NCBI GenBank assembly: GCA_024742935.1
Contig: JANSXN010000011.1
Span: 1 to 54,446 of the forward strand
DNA: 54,446 nucleotides
Reading direction: 5' to 3'
DNA from: Flavobacteriaceae bacterium
GTDB taxonomy: Bacteria; Bacteroidota; Bacteroidia; Flavobacteriales; Flavobacteriaceae
This document shows positions 29,574-37,102 of this stretch, piece by piece. The stretch's first letter is position 1. The number at the start of each line of letters is the position of its first letter. Under the pieces are notes generated by a model. The model did no database searches and had not been told where the DNA came from. It worked only from the letters and a program-made list of their open reading frames with translations. The position numbers and the translations under genes were made by a program.

Positions 29574-29957
29574 ATGAGCGACGAAACGAGAACAAAGTAT
29601 AATGATGCTGAATTGGAAGAATTCAAAACCATCATTTTAGAAAAAATACAAAAAGCACAGGAGCAACTTGAATTGATAAAAAGTGCTTACATGAACGATG
29701 GTGATAATGGTACAGATGACACGTCTCCTACATTCAAAGCCTTTGAAGAAGGAAGCTCTGTAATGTCAAAAGAAGCAAATTCTCAATTGGCCATTAGACA
29801 GGAAAAGTTTATAAGAGATTTGAAAAATGCCTTGATTCGCATTGAAAATAAAACATATGGAATTTGCCGTGTGACTCAAAAACTCATTAGTAAAGAGCGA
29901 CTGAAACTTGTACCTCACGCAACACTAAGCATTGAGGCAAAAAATATGCAAATGTAA
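29574..29957 (+). CDS. TraR/DksA-family protein with a degenerate zinc finger
   Basis: 127 residues. A helical coiled-coil region (about 10-60, with GDNGTDDTSPTF at the turn) precedes the C-terminal zinc-finger-like fold: ALIRIENKTYGICRVTQKLI then ERLKLVPHATLSIEAK. The fold matches DksA, whose coiled-coil tip enters the RNA polymerase secondary channel to mediate ppGpp responses. Of the four zinc-binding cysteines only one remains (GICRVT); the pair in CidC is replaced by SIEAK. This resembles the low-Cys DksA2 type. Located 3 bp after ileS, likely cotranscribed. Confidence 0.85.
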   Translation: MSDETRTKYNDAELEEFKTIILEKIQKAQEQLELIKSAYMNDGDNGTDDTSPTFKAFEEGSSVMSKEANSQLAIRQEKFIRDLKNALIRIENKTYGICRVTQKLISKERLKLVPHATLSIEAKNMQM

Positions 29958-29965
29958 AAAAAGAA

Positions 29966-29992
29966 AAAGAGCCCCAGAAAGGGGCTTTTTTC
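29966..29992 (+). terminator. Rho-independent terminator after the DksA-like gene
   Basis: AGCCCC/GGGGCT stem (29970-29975 and 29981-29986) extended by A/T pairs, loop AGAAA, then a T run. It separates ileS-dksA from lspA. Confidence 0.85.
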
Positions 29993-30053
29993 TAAAACCC
30001 TTTGTTATGACTTGCATAGTTTTTTGCATAAAAATTCAAAATAGTTTTCGCTC

Positions 30054-30710
30054 ATGACCTTAAAGCAAGCCGGACTCCTAATTTTTATCATATTATTGAT
30101 TGATCAGGTTTCAAAAATCTATATCAAAACCCATTTTATGCTGGGTGATGAAATTAGAGTTTTTGAGTGGTTTCGCATTCTTTTTATTGAAAATGAAGGC
30201 ATGGCTTGGGGTGCTCAAATCCCGGGACAGTATGGTAAACTTATACTAACGTTGTTCCGTTTAGTAGCCATTGTTTTTATTGGTTACTGGCTTTGGGATT
30301 CTGTAAGAAAAAAAATGTCACGGGTTTTGATTGTTGGAGTTTCCTTTATTTTTTCCGGAGCGATGGGCAATATTATTGATTCTGTTTTTTATGGAGTTAT
30401 TTTTGACGACAGCTACCGCAAAGTTGCTACAATCTTCTCCGAAGAAGCATATGGGACACTCTTTCACGGAAAAGTAGTTGATATGCTTTACTTCCCAATA
30501 TACAAAGGCTATTTACCGGAATGGTTTCCTATCTGGGGAGGCTACTACTTCACTTTCTTTGATCCTGTGTTTAATGTGGCTGATGTAGCTATAAGTACCG
30601 GCGTGGGACTTCTCATTGTTTTTAATAAAAAAGCCTTTCCAAAAGAACCAAAGGTCGAAAAAGAACTAGAATCAACTTCTGAAATTAGCTCAAAGGAGCA
30701 AGATAGCTAA
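30054..30710 (+). CDS. lspA: Lipoprotein signal peptidase (SPase II)
   Basis: 218 residues, longer than the about 165 of E. coli. Four hydrophobic segments and the two catalytic Asp motifs are visible: GAMGNIIDSVFYG near 105-117 and FNVADVAIS near 177-185. The N-terminal LIDQVSKIYI and FIENEGMAWG are also family-typical. The extra length is mainly a periplasmic loop between the two catalytic motifs, common in Bacteroidota. The enzyme cleaves prolipoproteins before the lipidated Cys in the inner membrane, so it serves the many lipoproteins in this window. Its last 26 bp overlap the convergent DUF2752 gene. Confidence 0.95.
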   Translation: MTLKQAGLLIFIILLIDQVSKIYIKTHFMLGDEIRVFEWFRILFIENEGMAWGAQIPGQYGKLILTLFRLVAIVFIGYWLWDSVRKKMSRVLIVGVSFIFSGAMGNIIDSVFYGVIFDDSYRKVATIFSEEAYGTLFHGKVVDMLYFPIYKGYLPEWFPIWGGYYFTFFDPVFNVADVAISTGVGLLIVFNKKAFPKEPKVEKELESTSEISSKEQDS

Positions 30711-31110
30711 AAGGCTCCTCAGGGATATTTCTCAGTACAGAATACACAATTGCAATTCCAAAATAAATAATAATAAATGTATTGCTGTAAAACAGTTTTA
30801 CCCTGTGTTTTGTGCCAAAAGCAAAATTGAGATATTCTACTATTAATGCATAAATGAGTAACGGAATACTCAAAACCAGTAAGGGGTTGTATCTAAAGGC
30901 CATAAAAAATTCAAAATGCATCAAATGATGAATCGCCCTTTGAGAACCACAACCGGCACAATAAAGGTCGGTGGTATATTTTAATGGACAAGGAAGAAAA
31001 AAAGAATGATAAGTGGGGTTAAAGGAATGGTACATAAAAAGTAACCCTCCCAATATGACTATTGGAAGGGCCGCTTTGAAGATTTTTCTAGTATCCCATA
31101 AATGCTCCAC
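30685..31110 (-). CDS. DUF2752 membrane protein
   Basis: 141 residues. The DUF2752 core is CPLKYTTDLYCAGCGSQRAI, with three conserved cysteines and the CxGCGxxR pattern followed by three hydrophobic segments. The function of the family is unknown. The apparent start codon is GTG at 31110, overlapping the upstream CCC-motif gene by 23 bp; a later ATG (31035) would delete the first membrane segment. The two genes are probably translated together. The 3' end overlaps lspA by 26 bp on the opposite strand. Confidence 0.82.
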   Translation of the reverse strand: MEHLWDTRKIFKAALPIVILGGLLFMYHSFNPTYHSFFLPCPLKYTTDLYCAGCGSQRAIHHLMHFEFFMAFRYNPLLVLSIPLLIYALIVEYLNFAFGTKHRVKLFYSNTFIIIYFGIAIVYSVLRNIPEEPFSYLAPLS

Positions 31111-31363
31111 CTACTCCAAAAATAACAATGATTAATACATACAATACAATTCCAATGAGTGCAATAGCTGCTCCCCAAATTGAATATTTTTTTGCATCAT
31201 CTGCCGCTTTTTGAGCTCCTTCAAAATTGCCCTGAGCCCAAAGCGTGTTTACATTTGAAGATTTGATAATGGCAACAATGCCAAGGGGTAAACAGCATAA
31301 AACAGTACATAAGATTGCCCAAACTAAATTATTGTCCGGCGGGGTTGTTGGTTGGTTTTCCAT
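31088..31363 (-). CDS. CCC-motif (CD225/dispanin-like) small membrane protein
   Basis: 91 residues with two membrane segments: LVWAILCTVLCCLPLGIVAI and YSIWGAAIALIGIVLYVLII. They are separated by a conserved cytosolic loop KSSNVNTLWAQGNFEGAQKA, the hallmark of the CD225 superfamily that includes interferon-induced transmembrane proteins. Bacterial members have no settled function. Paired with DUF2752, which begins before this gene ends. Confidence 0.82.
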   Translation of the reverse strand: MENQPTTPPDNNLVWAILCTVLCCLPLGIVAIIKSSNVNTLWAQGNFEGAQKAADDAKKYSIWGAAIALIGIVLYVLIIVIFGVGGAFMGY

Positions 31364-31407
31364 GATTTTTTATTGTTTAGTTGTAAAGCACTAATATAAA
31401 CATTTTT

Positions 31408-31971
31408 CTAAAAGGTATAGACCTCGTTGGGTGAAACACAATAATCTAAAGGAATATCAATAGCAGAGATTGCTATCATGGTTTCTTCGGGGGTAAAAAA
31501 TGAAAGGCCAATTTTAATCGTTTTTTTATTGCAAAGCGATAAGAATTTGTCATAATATCCTTTTCCATAGCCTACACGGTTTCCCTTTGTATCATAAGCA
31601 AGCAGGGGCACAAAAACCACCTCAATTTTTTCTTCAGGAAACGGAATTCCATCCTCCGGCTCCGGGATTCCCCAGTTGTTTATTTTAATTTTTGTACTGT
31701 CTGTAAGTAAATAATGAGAAAGTGTCTCTGTTTTCAGGTTTGTTTTTGGTACAATGCAATTTTTGTCTTTTCCTTGAAGGATATGAAGCAAATACTCTGT
31801 ATTGATTTCCTTTTTGCCTGTTATACTTAAAAACAAGTGGAAATTGGTATAGTGCCAAATGGGGAGTTGAAGACATTTATTGGCAATGTCAAGGCTAAAA
31901 GATTCTACATCACTTTCAGAAAGAGCACTTCTTTTTTGAATATAAAGTTTTCGCAGCAGCGTTTTTTCCAT
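31408..31971 (-). CDS. 5-formyltetrahydrofolate cyclo-ligase
   Basis: 187 residues from the ATG at 31971 (MEKTLLRKLYIQKR). The frame runs on to 32019, but that would overlap the upstream gene by 38 bp and add a non-family tail. The enzyme converts 5-formyl-THF and ATP to 5,10-methenyl-THF. Diagnostic pieces are the N-terminal LRKLYIQKRSAL and the ATP/substrate loop NRVGYGKGYYDKFL preceded by VFVPLLAYDTKG. It is the last gene of a run with the AstE-like, RimK and RimB-like genes (10-bp gap), so it may be coregulated with them. Confidence 0.9.
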   Translation of the reverse strand: MEKTLLRKLYIQKRSALSESDVESFSLDIANKCLQLPIWHYTNFHLFLSITGKKEINTEYLLHILQGKDKNCIVPKTNLKTETLSHYLLTDSTKIKINNWGIPEPEDGIPFPEEKIEVVFVPLLAYDTKGNRVGYGKGYYDKFLSLCNKKTIKIGLSFFTPEETMIAISAIDIPLDYCVSPNEVYTF

Positions 31972-31981
31972 AGTTAAGAAG

Positions 31982-32929
31982 TTAAGAGACTGCCGTCGAA
32001 ATATGAAAAATAGCGTCACCCTGATGCACTATAGGCGATTCATTGACATTGATTATATAGCCATCATTGGGTGCTTTTACGCGCACTTTCATTTCGCCGT
32101 AAGGATCTGTTATTGAGGCCAAAATATCTCCTTTTTCTACAAATTTGTTGATGGAAACCTTAGTATGAAGCAAGCCACTTTTATGAGCTCTTATCCAGGT
32201 ACTTTTTTCAATAATAACAGAATCTGAAGGTTTTTTTGAGCTTTGAAATTTTGGGTTTAGCATTTCGAGGTGATCTAAAATTCTCAAAACACCGTGAACC
32301 CCAAATTCTATAATATCTCTATCACTACTTAGGGATTTACCACCCTCAAAAAGTAAGGATGGGATTCCCATTTTGAGGCAGGTTTGACGATAGGATTTAT
32401 CGAGAATTTTTGACATAACCACAAAAGGAGCATTGAAAACTTTGGCATATTTCAAAGCAACATAGTCGTTAGGACTTACTCTTATTTGAGCGGCATTAAA
32501 ACGACTCGCTCCGCCGGTGTGAAAATCGAGACAATAGTCTGCATGAGGTAAAATTTCTGTTGTAAAATGGTGAGCTACCCTGCTGGCCAATGAACCTTTT
32601 TTTGTTCCGGGAAAAACACGATTTAAATCGTGCCCATCGGGAAATTGCCTGCTCATGGATAAAAATCCAAATACATTTAAAATAGGAATACAGATAATGG
32701 TTCCTTTTTTAGGCCGGTTGATTTTTTTTGCGATGAGTTGCCTTACAATTTCAACCCCATTTATTTCGTCACCGTGAATTCCGGCAGTTATTAAAACAGT
32801 GGGTCCCGGTTTTGTTGCCCTGTTGATGATGATGGGTATTTCAACATTGGTCGCTGTATAAAGCTTTGCGATGTTGAATTGAATTGTTTTGCTTTCGCCT
32901 AAACCAATATGTTCGCCTAAAATTTCCAA
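31982..32929 (-). CDS. Succinylglutamate desuccinylase/aspartoacylase-like M14 metallohydrolase
   Basis: 315 residues. The zinc site is visible as ITAGIHGDEINGVEIV (HxxE, near 52-56) and DFHTGG (near 138), with a typical C-terminal beta-barrel (KVSINKFVEKGDILASITDP). AstE/AspA enzymes remove acyl groups from amino acids. Neighbouring RimK (glutamate ligase) and a retropepsin-like protein suggest a peptide or amino-acid adduct as substrate. The start is TTG at 32929: no in-frame ATG exists upstream before a stop, and the next ATG would cut the family N-terminus. Gaps are 11 bp to rimK and 10 bp to the folate enzyme. Confidence 0.85.
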   Translation of the reverse strand: MEILGEHIGLGESKTIQFNIAKLYTATNVEIPIIINRATKPGPTVLITAGIHGDEINGVEIVRQLIAKKINRPKKGTIICIPILNVFGFLSMSRQFPDGHDLNRVFPGTKKGSLASRVAHHFTTEILPHADYCLDFHTGGASRFNAAQIRVSPNDYVALKYAKVFNAPFVVMSKILDKSYRQTCLKMGIPSLLFEGGKSLSSDRDIIEFGVHGVLRILDHLEMLNPKFQSSKKPSDSVIIEKSTWIRAHKSGLLHTKVSINKFVEKGDILASITDPYGEMKVRVKAPNDGYIINVNESPIVHQGDAIFHISTAVS

Positions 32930-32940
32930 AGAAGATAATT

Positions 32941-33813
32941 TTATATACTTCGTTCAATATATCTAATGATGCTTTTTGCAATGTCTTTTCCTGTGGCGGC
33001 TTCAATACCTTCAAGCCCCGGGGAAGAATTTACCTCCAGAATTAAAGGCCCTCGCGCAGATTGAAGCATATCGACACCCGCCACACCCAATCCCATCACC
33101 CGGGCTGCTTTGATGGCAGCGTTTTCTTCTTCATCTGTGAGTTCAATAATACTTGCTGAACCGCCTCTGTGTAGATTAGAGCGAAACTCACCCTCCTTTC
33201 CCTGGCGTTTCATAGCTCCTACAACCTGGCCGTCAACAATAAAAGCTCTAATATCTGCCCCTCCTGCTTCTTTGATAAACTCCTGAACGATGACACGCGC
33301 TTGTAACCCATTAAAGGCTTCCAGAACCGATTCCGCAGCATTGTTTGTTTCTGCCAGCACCACACCCAGGCCTTGGGTTCCCTCAAGTAGTTTGATAATT
33401 AAGGGAGCACCGCCCACGTGTTTGATGACATCCTCTGTATTTCTTGAGTAATTTGTAAAAACAGTTTTAGGAAGTCCCAGACCGGCTCTGGAAAGCACCT
33501 GCAAACTCCTTAATTTGTCTCTGGACCTTACCAAAGCTTGTGATTCTGTAGTTGTAAAAACGCGCATCATTTCAAACTGTCTCACAACGGCTGTACCATA
33601 AAAAGTGACAGAAGCTCCAATTCTGGGTATGATTGCATCGGTGTCTTTGATGAGATGCCCTTTATAATAAATACACGGGTTCTTTTTTTCTATGACAATA
33701 TCACACTTTGCATGGTCAATAACCTCAACGTGATGGTGTCTTTTTTTGGCAGCTTCAACCAGTCTTTTAGTCGAATATAAATTGGGGTTTGCAGATAGGA
33801 TTTTAATATTCAT
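32941..33813 (-). CDS. rimK: RimK-type ATP-grasp amino acid ligase
   Basis: 290 residues, close to E. coli RimK (300). The N-terminus [21 protein letters not shown] and the ATP-grasp core are clear: [58 protein letters not shown] (ATP-binding lysine), [20 protein letters not shown] and the metal-binding end [17 protein letters not shown]. RimK adds glutamate residues to the C-terminus of ribosomal protein S6 and can make polyglutamate. The upstream partner gene overlaps it by 11 bp. Substrate here is inferred from the family only. Confidence 0.9.
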   Translation of the reverse strand: MNIKILSANPNLYSTKRLVEAAKKRHHHVEVIDHAKCDIVIEKKNPCIYYKGHLIKDTDAIIPRIGASVTFYGTAVVRQFEMMRVFTTTESQALVRSRDKLRSLQVLSRAGLGLPKTVFTNYSRNTEDVIKHVGGAPLIIKLLEGTQGLGVVLAETNNAAESVLEAFNGLQARVIVQEFIKEAGGADIRAFIVDGQVVGAMKRQGKEGEFRSNLHRGGSASIIELTDEEENAAIKAARVMGLGVAGVDMLQSARGPLILEVNSSPGLEGIEAATGKDIAKSIIRYIERSI

Positions 33814-34234
33814 TTTTTTGTTGTTGTTTGAACGAAAGATTGGTTAAGCCGGAATCTACTATAAATTTTTTGTTTAAAAACTTTCTTCCCAAAAGTACGG
33901 GAAATTTCATTTCTTCACGATCTGAAAGCGTGAGTTGAATGTCATGTTCTTCACCAAAAAGTATCAGTTTTGTTTGAATCATATATCGGGTTTGAACAGT
34001 GCCATTACTGCTTTTTACATTTTTTATTTTGTAGTCTTTAAAGCTAAATTCTTTTCCATCATAAGCGGGGTGTTCTTTATCGAGAAAATCGCATTTCAAT
34101 ACGCCGGCTTCCTCTTTTACATTTTGACAATGAATGGATGAAGTGTAAGCCCCGGTATCGATTTTCACAGCAATAGCTGAGAGACCCAATTCAGGGAAGT
34201 CTGCTTTGTCAATTCTTCCTATGGTTTTTTTCAA
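33803..34234 (-). CDS. Retropepsin-like aspartic protease partner of RimK (RimB/COG4067)
   Basis: 143 residues. The aspartic-protease signature is [13 protein letters not shown] (DTGA near residue 26) and the flap/closing strand [12 protein letters not shown] near 112. The family, often labelled ATP-dependent zinc protease, is retropepsin-like. In the Pseudomonas RimABK system its member (RimB) cleaves glutamate tails made by RimK. A single catalytic Asp per chain implies a homodimer. Start is TTG at 34234, since no upstream ATG occurs in frame and the DTGA motif lies close behind. It is the first gene of the cassette. Confidence 0.82.
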   Translation of the reverse strand: MKKTIGRIDKADFPELGLSAIAVKIDTGAYTSSIHCQNVKEEAGVLKCDFLDKEHPAYDGKEFSFKDYKIKNVKSSNGTVQTRYMIQTKLILFGEEHDIQLTLSDREEMKFPVLLGRKFLNKKFIVDSGLTNLSFKQQQKNEY

Positions 34235-34284
34235 TGGGGTTTTGATTTTGGGCGAAATATACTAATAATCTCGTTTTAAGATAC

Positions 34285-34313
34285 AAAAAAAGGCTGCCAT
34301 TTGGCAACCTTTT
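34285..34313 (-). terminator. Rho-independent terminator after DUF3078 gene
   Basis: Stem AAAAGGcTGCC/GGCAaCCTTTT with one mismatch and loop ATTT. On the minus strand it is followed by a T run (complement of the A run 34285-34292). It closes the SUF-DUF3078 transcript. Confidence 0.75.
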
Positions 34314-34334
34314 AAACGTTTATTTGTTTTGCTG

Positions 34335-35243
34335 TTAAAGCCCTAAGTTGACACCCAACCCAAAAACTTCTCTTATTTGAAATCCTTTTACAGCATTGTC
34401 ATCATAGATGGCTTGAAACACCACATTGGCAGAAAGGAATTTGTTGATTTTCATCACAAGATTCATAGTATAATCAATATCCATATTTTGTGGGTCTTCC
34501 AGATAGTTTGAATACAGATTCAGGACATTTTCCATCGAGACGTTTTCTATAAGCTCAAATTTTGCGTAAGCTGAGACAGAAGCACCAAATTCAAAGCGCA
34601 TGGTCTCGTTAGCTTCCACACCAAAATAGGGGTTTTCATTGAAGGCGTCAATGGCTGCTTGATCAGAACCCACATCAGTAAACTTGCTGTTAACAAAAAT
34701 GAGTCTGGAGGTTGCCGGTGCAATATTAACCTTTAAGTTGTCAGATTTTTTCCAGAGCATACCGGGGCCAAACTGTAAGTAGCCCGGCGACATAAAACGT
34801 GTGGTTTCAACACGGGTCACAGGATTAGCATCTTCATTAAACTCATACCCTTTTGCAAACTGGGTTCTAAAGTTTGTAAAGAAGGAATAAGACCATAAAC
34901 TCTCTTTAATTTGGTAGCCCAATACAGAGTTTATTTCTAAACGGTCATTTGTTTTGCGTTCAAAGTCATCCCCTTTAATTTTTGTCAACCCATAATCTCC
35001 TGTAAAGCGATTGTCCCAAGAAACTTTGCCTTTTTTGTAATTTAGGTCATAAGTGAGCGCTACATTACCGGCAATGTTTGAGGTACCCCCACCGGTCCAC
35101 TCTGCATTAAATGCCGATTGATTAAATAATAAGGAGAGGTTGCCGGATCTGGACCAACCCTCTTTTGGAGCTTCTTCCTCTTCCTGAGAAAATACAACAG
35201 TACTAAATACTATTGATAAAACAAGTAAAATGGATTTTTTCAT
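34335..35243 (-). CDS. DUF3078 outer-membrane-type protein
   Basis: 302 residues from the ATG at 35243 (MKKSILLVLSIV); the frame is open upstream to 35330 but lacks a better start. The signal peptide ends VVFSQ/EEEE. The mature part is a chain of predicted beta strands: LSLLFNQSAFNAEWTGGGTS, VALTYDLNYKKGKVSWDNRF and NRLEINSVLGYQI, then a final VFGLGVNLGL ending in a hydrophobic residue, consistent with a 12-strand barrel. Function unknown. It follows DUF2480 after 83 bp at the end of the SUF cluster, with a terminator directly behind it. Confidence 0.82.
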   Translation of the reverse strand: MKKSILLVLSIVFSTVVFSQEEEEAPKEGWSRSGNLSLLFNQSAFNAEWTGGGTSNIAGNVALTYDLNYKKGKVSWDNRFTGDYGLTKIKGDDFERKTNDRLEINSVLGYQIKESLWSYSFFTNFRTQFAKGYEFNEDANPVTRVETTRFMSPGYLQFGPGMLWKKSDNLKVNIAPATSRLIFVNSKFTDVGSDQAAIDAFNENPYFGVEANETMRFEFGASVSAYAKFELIENVSMENVLNLYSNYLEDPQNMDIDYTMNLVMKINKFLSANVVFQAIYDDNAVKGFQIREVFGLGVNLGL

Positions 35244-35326
35244 AATGGTTTGTTTAATAATAGAGTGCAAATGTAAAACTAATTTTAAAATATGACTTCC
35301 ATTAAGAAACAATCTTATAAGCAAAG

Positions 35327-35833
35327 TCACTTTTTTTGTTTATAGAGAGGAACACTTGAACACGCCTCTCCATAAAACAGGCTTTTTACAATGGGTTGCA
35401 GTTTTTGAAGTAATAAAATGTAAGCATTATCCGGCACGGGCTTGTTTGAGCAGCCTTTGATAATAACGGGAAGGTTTGTGTATTCAGAAAAGTCTGCTTT
35501 TTGAAGGGTTTCGGCAAACAAAATAGTTTCAAGATTTGTCAAATCTCCTACGACTACTTTTCGGGAAAAAGGACTTAAATAACTTGCAATCAGCAAATAA
35601 GCCCATCCGGGAATAATAGCATCAGAGCTGCACGTGAGGGCAACATATTGATCTTTGTATTGACTCCAGTCGTGGTTTTTTGCGCTTTCGCGAAAGTCTT
35701 TTTCTTTCAATACAATTCCCTGAAACAACCAAGATGAGATATCAAAAACAACCCGTTCACCATCTTGATAGAAATCTTCTAGGTTTAGGGTTTTTAGTTT
35801 ACTGTTGGCAACTTTGTTGATGATTTCTTCCAT
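35327..35833 (-). CDS. DUF2480 protein
   Basis: 168 residues, cytoplasmic, no signal peptide. Recognisable family pieces are the N-terminal INKVANSKLKTLNLEDFYQ, FDISSWLFQGIVLKEKDFRE and CSSDAIIPGWAYLLIASYLS, and a C-terminal IIKGCSNKPVP. The family is restricted to Bacteroidota and regularly follows the suf genes. Two conserved Cys environments (CSSDAI, GCSNKP) make a link to iron-sulfur assembly plausible but unproven. Contains one copy of the palindromic word CTTTCGCGAAAGCG (35683-35696), which encodes part of the DFRESA peptide. 14 bp after the sufT-like gene. Confidence 0.85.
   Translation of the reverse strand: MEEIINKVANSKLKTLNLEDFYQDGERVVFDISSWLFQGIVLKEKDFRESAKNHDWSQYKDQYVALTCSSDAIIPGWAYLLIASYLSPFSRKVVVGDLTNLETILFAETLQKADFSEYTNLPVIIKGCSNKPVPDNAYILLLQKLQPIVKSLFYGEACSSVPLYKQKK
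35683..35696 (-). repeat. Copy of the palindromic word CTTTCGCGAAAGCG
   Basis: The 12-bp palindrome CTTTCGCGAAAG plus CG, inside the DUF2480 gene. An identical 14-mer occurs at 39244-39257 in sufD. Confidence 0.6.
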
Positions 35834-35847
35834 AAAACAGGATGTTT

Positions 35848-36177
35848 TTATAGCATTCCCAGTTCTAGTTTTGCCTCTTCACTCATTAGTTCTTGAGACC
35901 AGGGCGGGTCAAAAGTGAGTTCAACTTCGGCATCTTTGACCATTTTTAATGAAGCCACTTTATCTTTTACTTCCTGAGGCATACTTTCAGCAACGGGACA
36001 GTTGGGTGTTGTGAGTGTCATGATGATTTTTACTTCATAATCTTCATTCACAAATACATCATAAATGAGCCCCAGCTCATAGATATCAACGGGGATTTCA
36101 GGGTCATAAATGGTCTTTAAAACTTTGACGATTTTTTCACCAAGTTCTGCGGTATCTATTTTTTCTTCTGTTTCCAT
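35848..36177 (-). CDS. sufT: SufT-like MIP18/DUF59 iron-sulfur assembly factor
   Basis: 109 residues, the DUF59 (MIP18) domain alone. Conserved motifs are VLKTIYDPEIPVDIYELGLI, the functional Cys60 in TLTTPNCPVAESMP, and TFDPPWSQELMSEEAKLELG at the C-terminus. SufT-type proteins help mature Fe-S enzymes downstream of the scaffold. It sits 6 bp after sufE and 14 bp before DUF2480. The symbol follows family and context; it is shorter than two-domain SufT proteins elsewhere. Confidence 0.85.
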   Translation of the reverse strand: METEEKIDTAELGEKIVKVLKTIYDPEIPVDIYELGLIYDVFVNEDYEVKIIMTLTTPNCPVAESMPQEVKDKVASLKMVKDAEVELTFDPPWSQELMSEEAKLELGML

Positions 36178-36183
36178 ACTATT

Positions 36184-36606
36184 TTAATTTAATTGTGACT
36201 GATAAGCAAGTGCATACATCTTTAGTTGCTTAATCATAGACACGAGTCCGTTTGCTCTGGTGGGTGACAGATGTTCTTTTAGTCCTATTTCATCAATAAA
36301 ATCAGTGTCTGCTTTTAAGATGTCTTCTGGTGTTTGATTTGAAAACACTCGTAGTAAAAGTGCGACAATTCCTTTGGTTATAATGGCATCACTGTCTGCA
36401 GTAAATAAAACTTTTCCATCTTTAAATTCAGGATAGACCCAAACTTTGGATTGACATCCTTTGATGAGGTATTCTTCTTTTTTGTTTGCTTGATCAATGA
36501 GTGGTAATGATTTCCCAAGTGAAATCATATGCTCATAGCGCTGCATCCAGTCGTCAAAAAATGCAAACTCGTCAATAATTTCTTCTTGTATGTCTTTAAT
36601 TTTCAT
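36184..36606 (-). CDS. sufE: Cysteine desulfuration protein SufE
   Basis: 140 residues, usual length. The persulfide-accepting Cys51 is in EYLIKGCQSKVWVYPEF. The C-terminal signature includes EIGLKEHLSPTRANGLVSM. SufE takes sulfur from SufS and hands it to SufB in the SufBCD scaffold. It lies 6 bp upstream of the sufT-like gene and is separated from sufS by a META-domain lipoprotein gene. Confidence 0.95.
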   Translation of the reverse strand: MKIKDIQEEIIDEFAFFDDWMQRYEHMISLGKSLPLIDQANKKEEYLIKGCQSKVWVYPEFKDGKVLFTADSDAIITKGIVALLLRVFSNQTPEDILKADTDFIDEIGLKEHLSPTRANGLVSMIKQLKMYALAYQSQLN

Positions 36607-36648
36607 TGATTCTAAGGTTTACGGTTCAATGTTTAATTAAAACGTATT

Positions 36649-37089
36649 TTAGTTTTCACTAGTTTCTCTCACTTTTGTAGCGGTGAGTAACAGGCTTCTG
36701 TCATTTTTGGAATATAATTTCAGAACACCATTTTCAATAGTGTAAGAACCTGTTGCCTCAAGGGCTTCACCAATTTCTTTTTCTGCATCCATTTTACCCT
36801 CACAGAACATTTTTGTACTTGCCAGTGGACCAAAATTCAAAGCATACAAATCAATGGTGTAAGTGCCAAATAGATTGTTACACTCAGTTGTAGCATTTAC
36901 AGATTTATTGAGAGCGTCAAATGACAATACAAGTCCTTTTGGTGTATAGCTTTTTTCGTTTACTGTATTGATGGTATAGTTTCCGTTTAATTGCACGTTG
37001 CTGGCTGTGTTGATTACCTTTTGAGTTTCATCACAAGAGGTGGTTAAAAATAAGATTGAGCAAACTAAAATTGAAAAAATTGATTTCAT
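36649..37089 (-). CDS. META-domain lipoprotein inside the SUF operon
   Basis: 146 residues. The signal peptide ends LFLTTSC, giving a lipidated Cys near 19. The mature part fits a META/HslJ-like beta fold: LNGNYTINTVNEKSYTPKGL, ATTECNNLFGTYTIDLYALN and FGPLASTKMFCEGKMDAEKE. Cysteines near 82 and 98 probably form a disulfide. META domains occur in heat-shock or inhibitor-like lipoproteins; the function here is unknown. It lies 13 bp after sufS and 42 bp before sufE on the same strand, so it is transcribed with the iron-sulfur genes although it is exported. Confidence 0.85.
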   Translation of the reverse strand: MKSIFSILVCSILFLTTSCDETQKVINTASNVQLNGNYTINTVNEKSYTPKGLVLSFDALNKSVNATTECNNLFGTYTIDLYALNFGPLASTKMFCEGKMDAEKEIGEALEATGSYTIENGVLKLYSKNDRSLLLTATKVRETSEN

Positions 37090-37102
37090 AATTGGGTTGT
37101 TT

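Noticed and set aside
31972-32019. Longer N-terminus for 5-formyl-THF cyclo-ligase
   Set aside because: It overlaps the AstE-like gene; MEKTLLRKLYIQKR at 31971 matches the family start.
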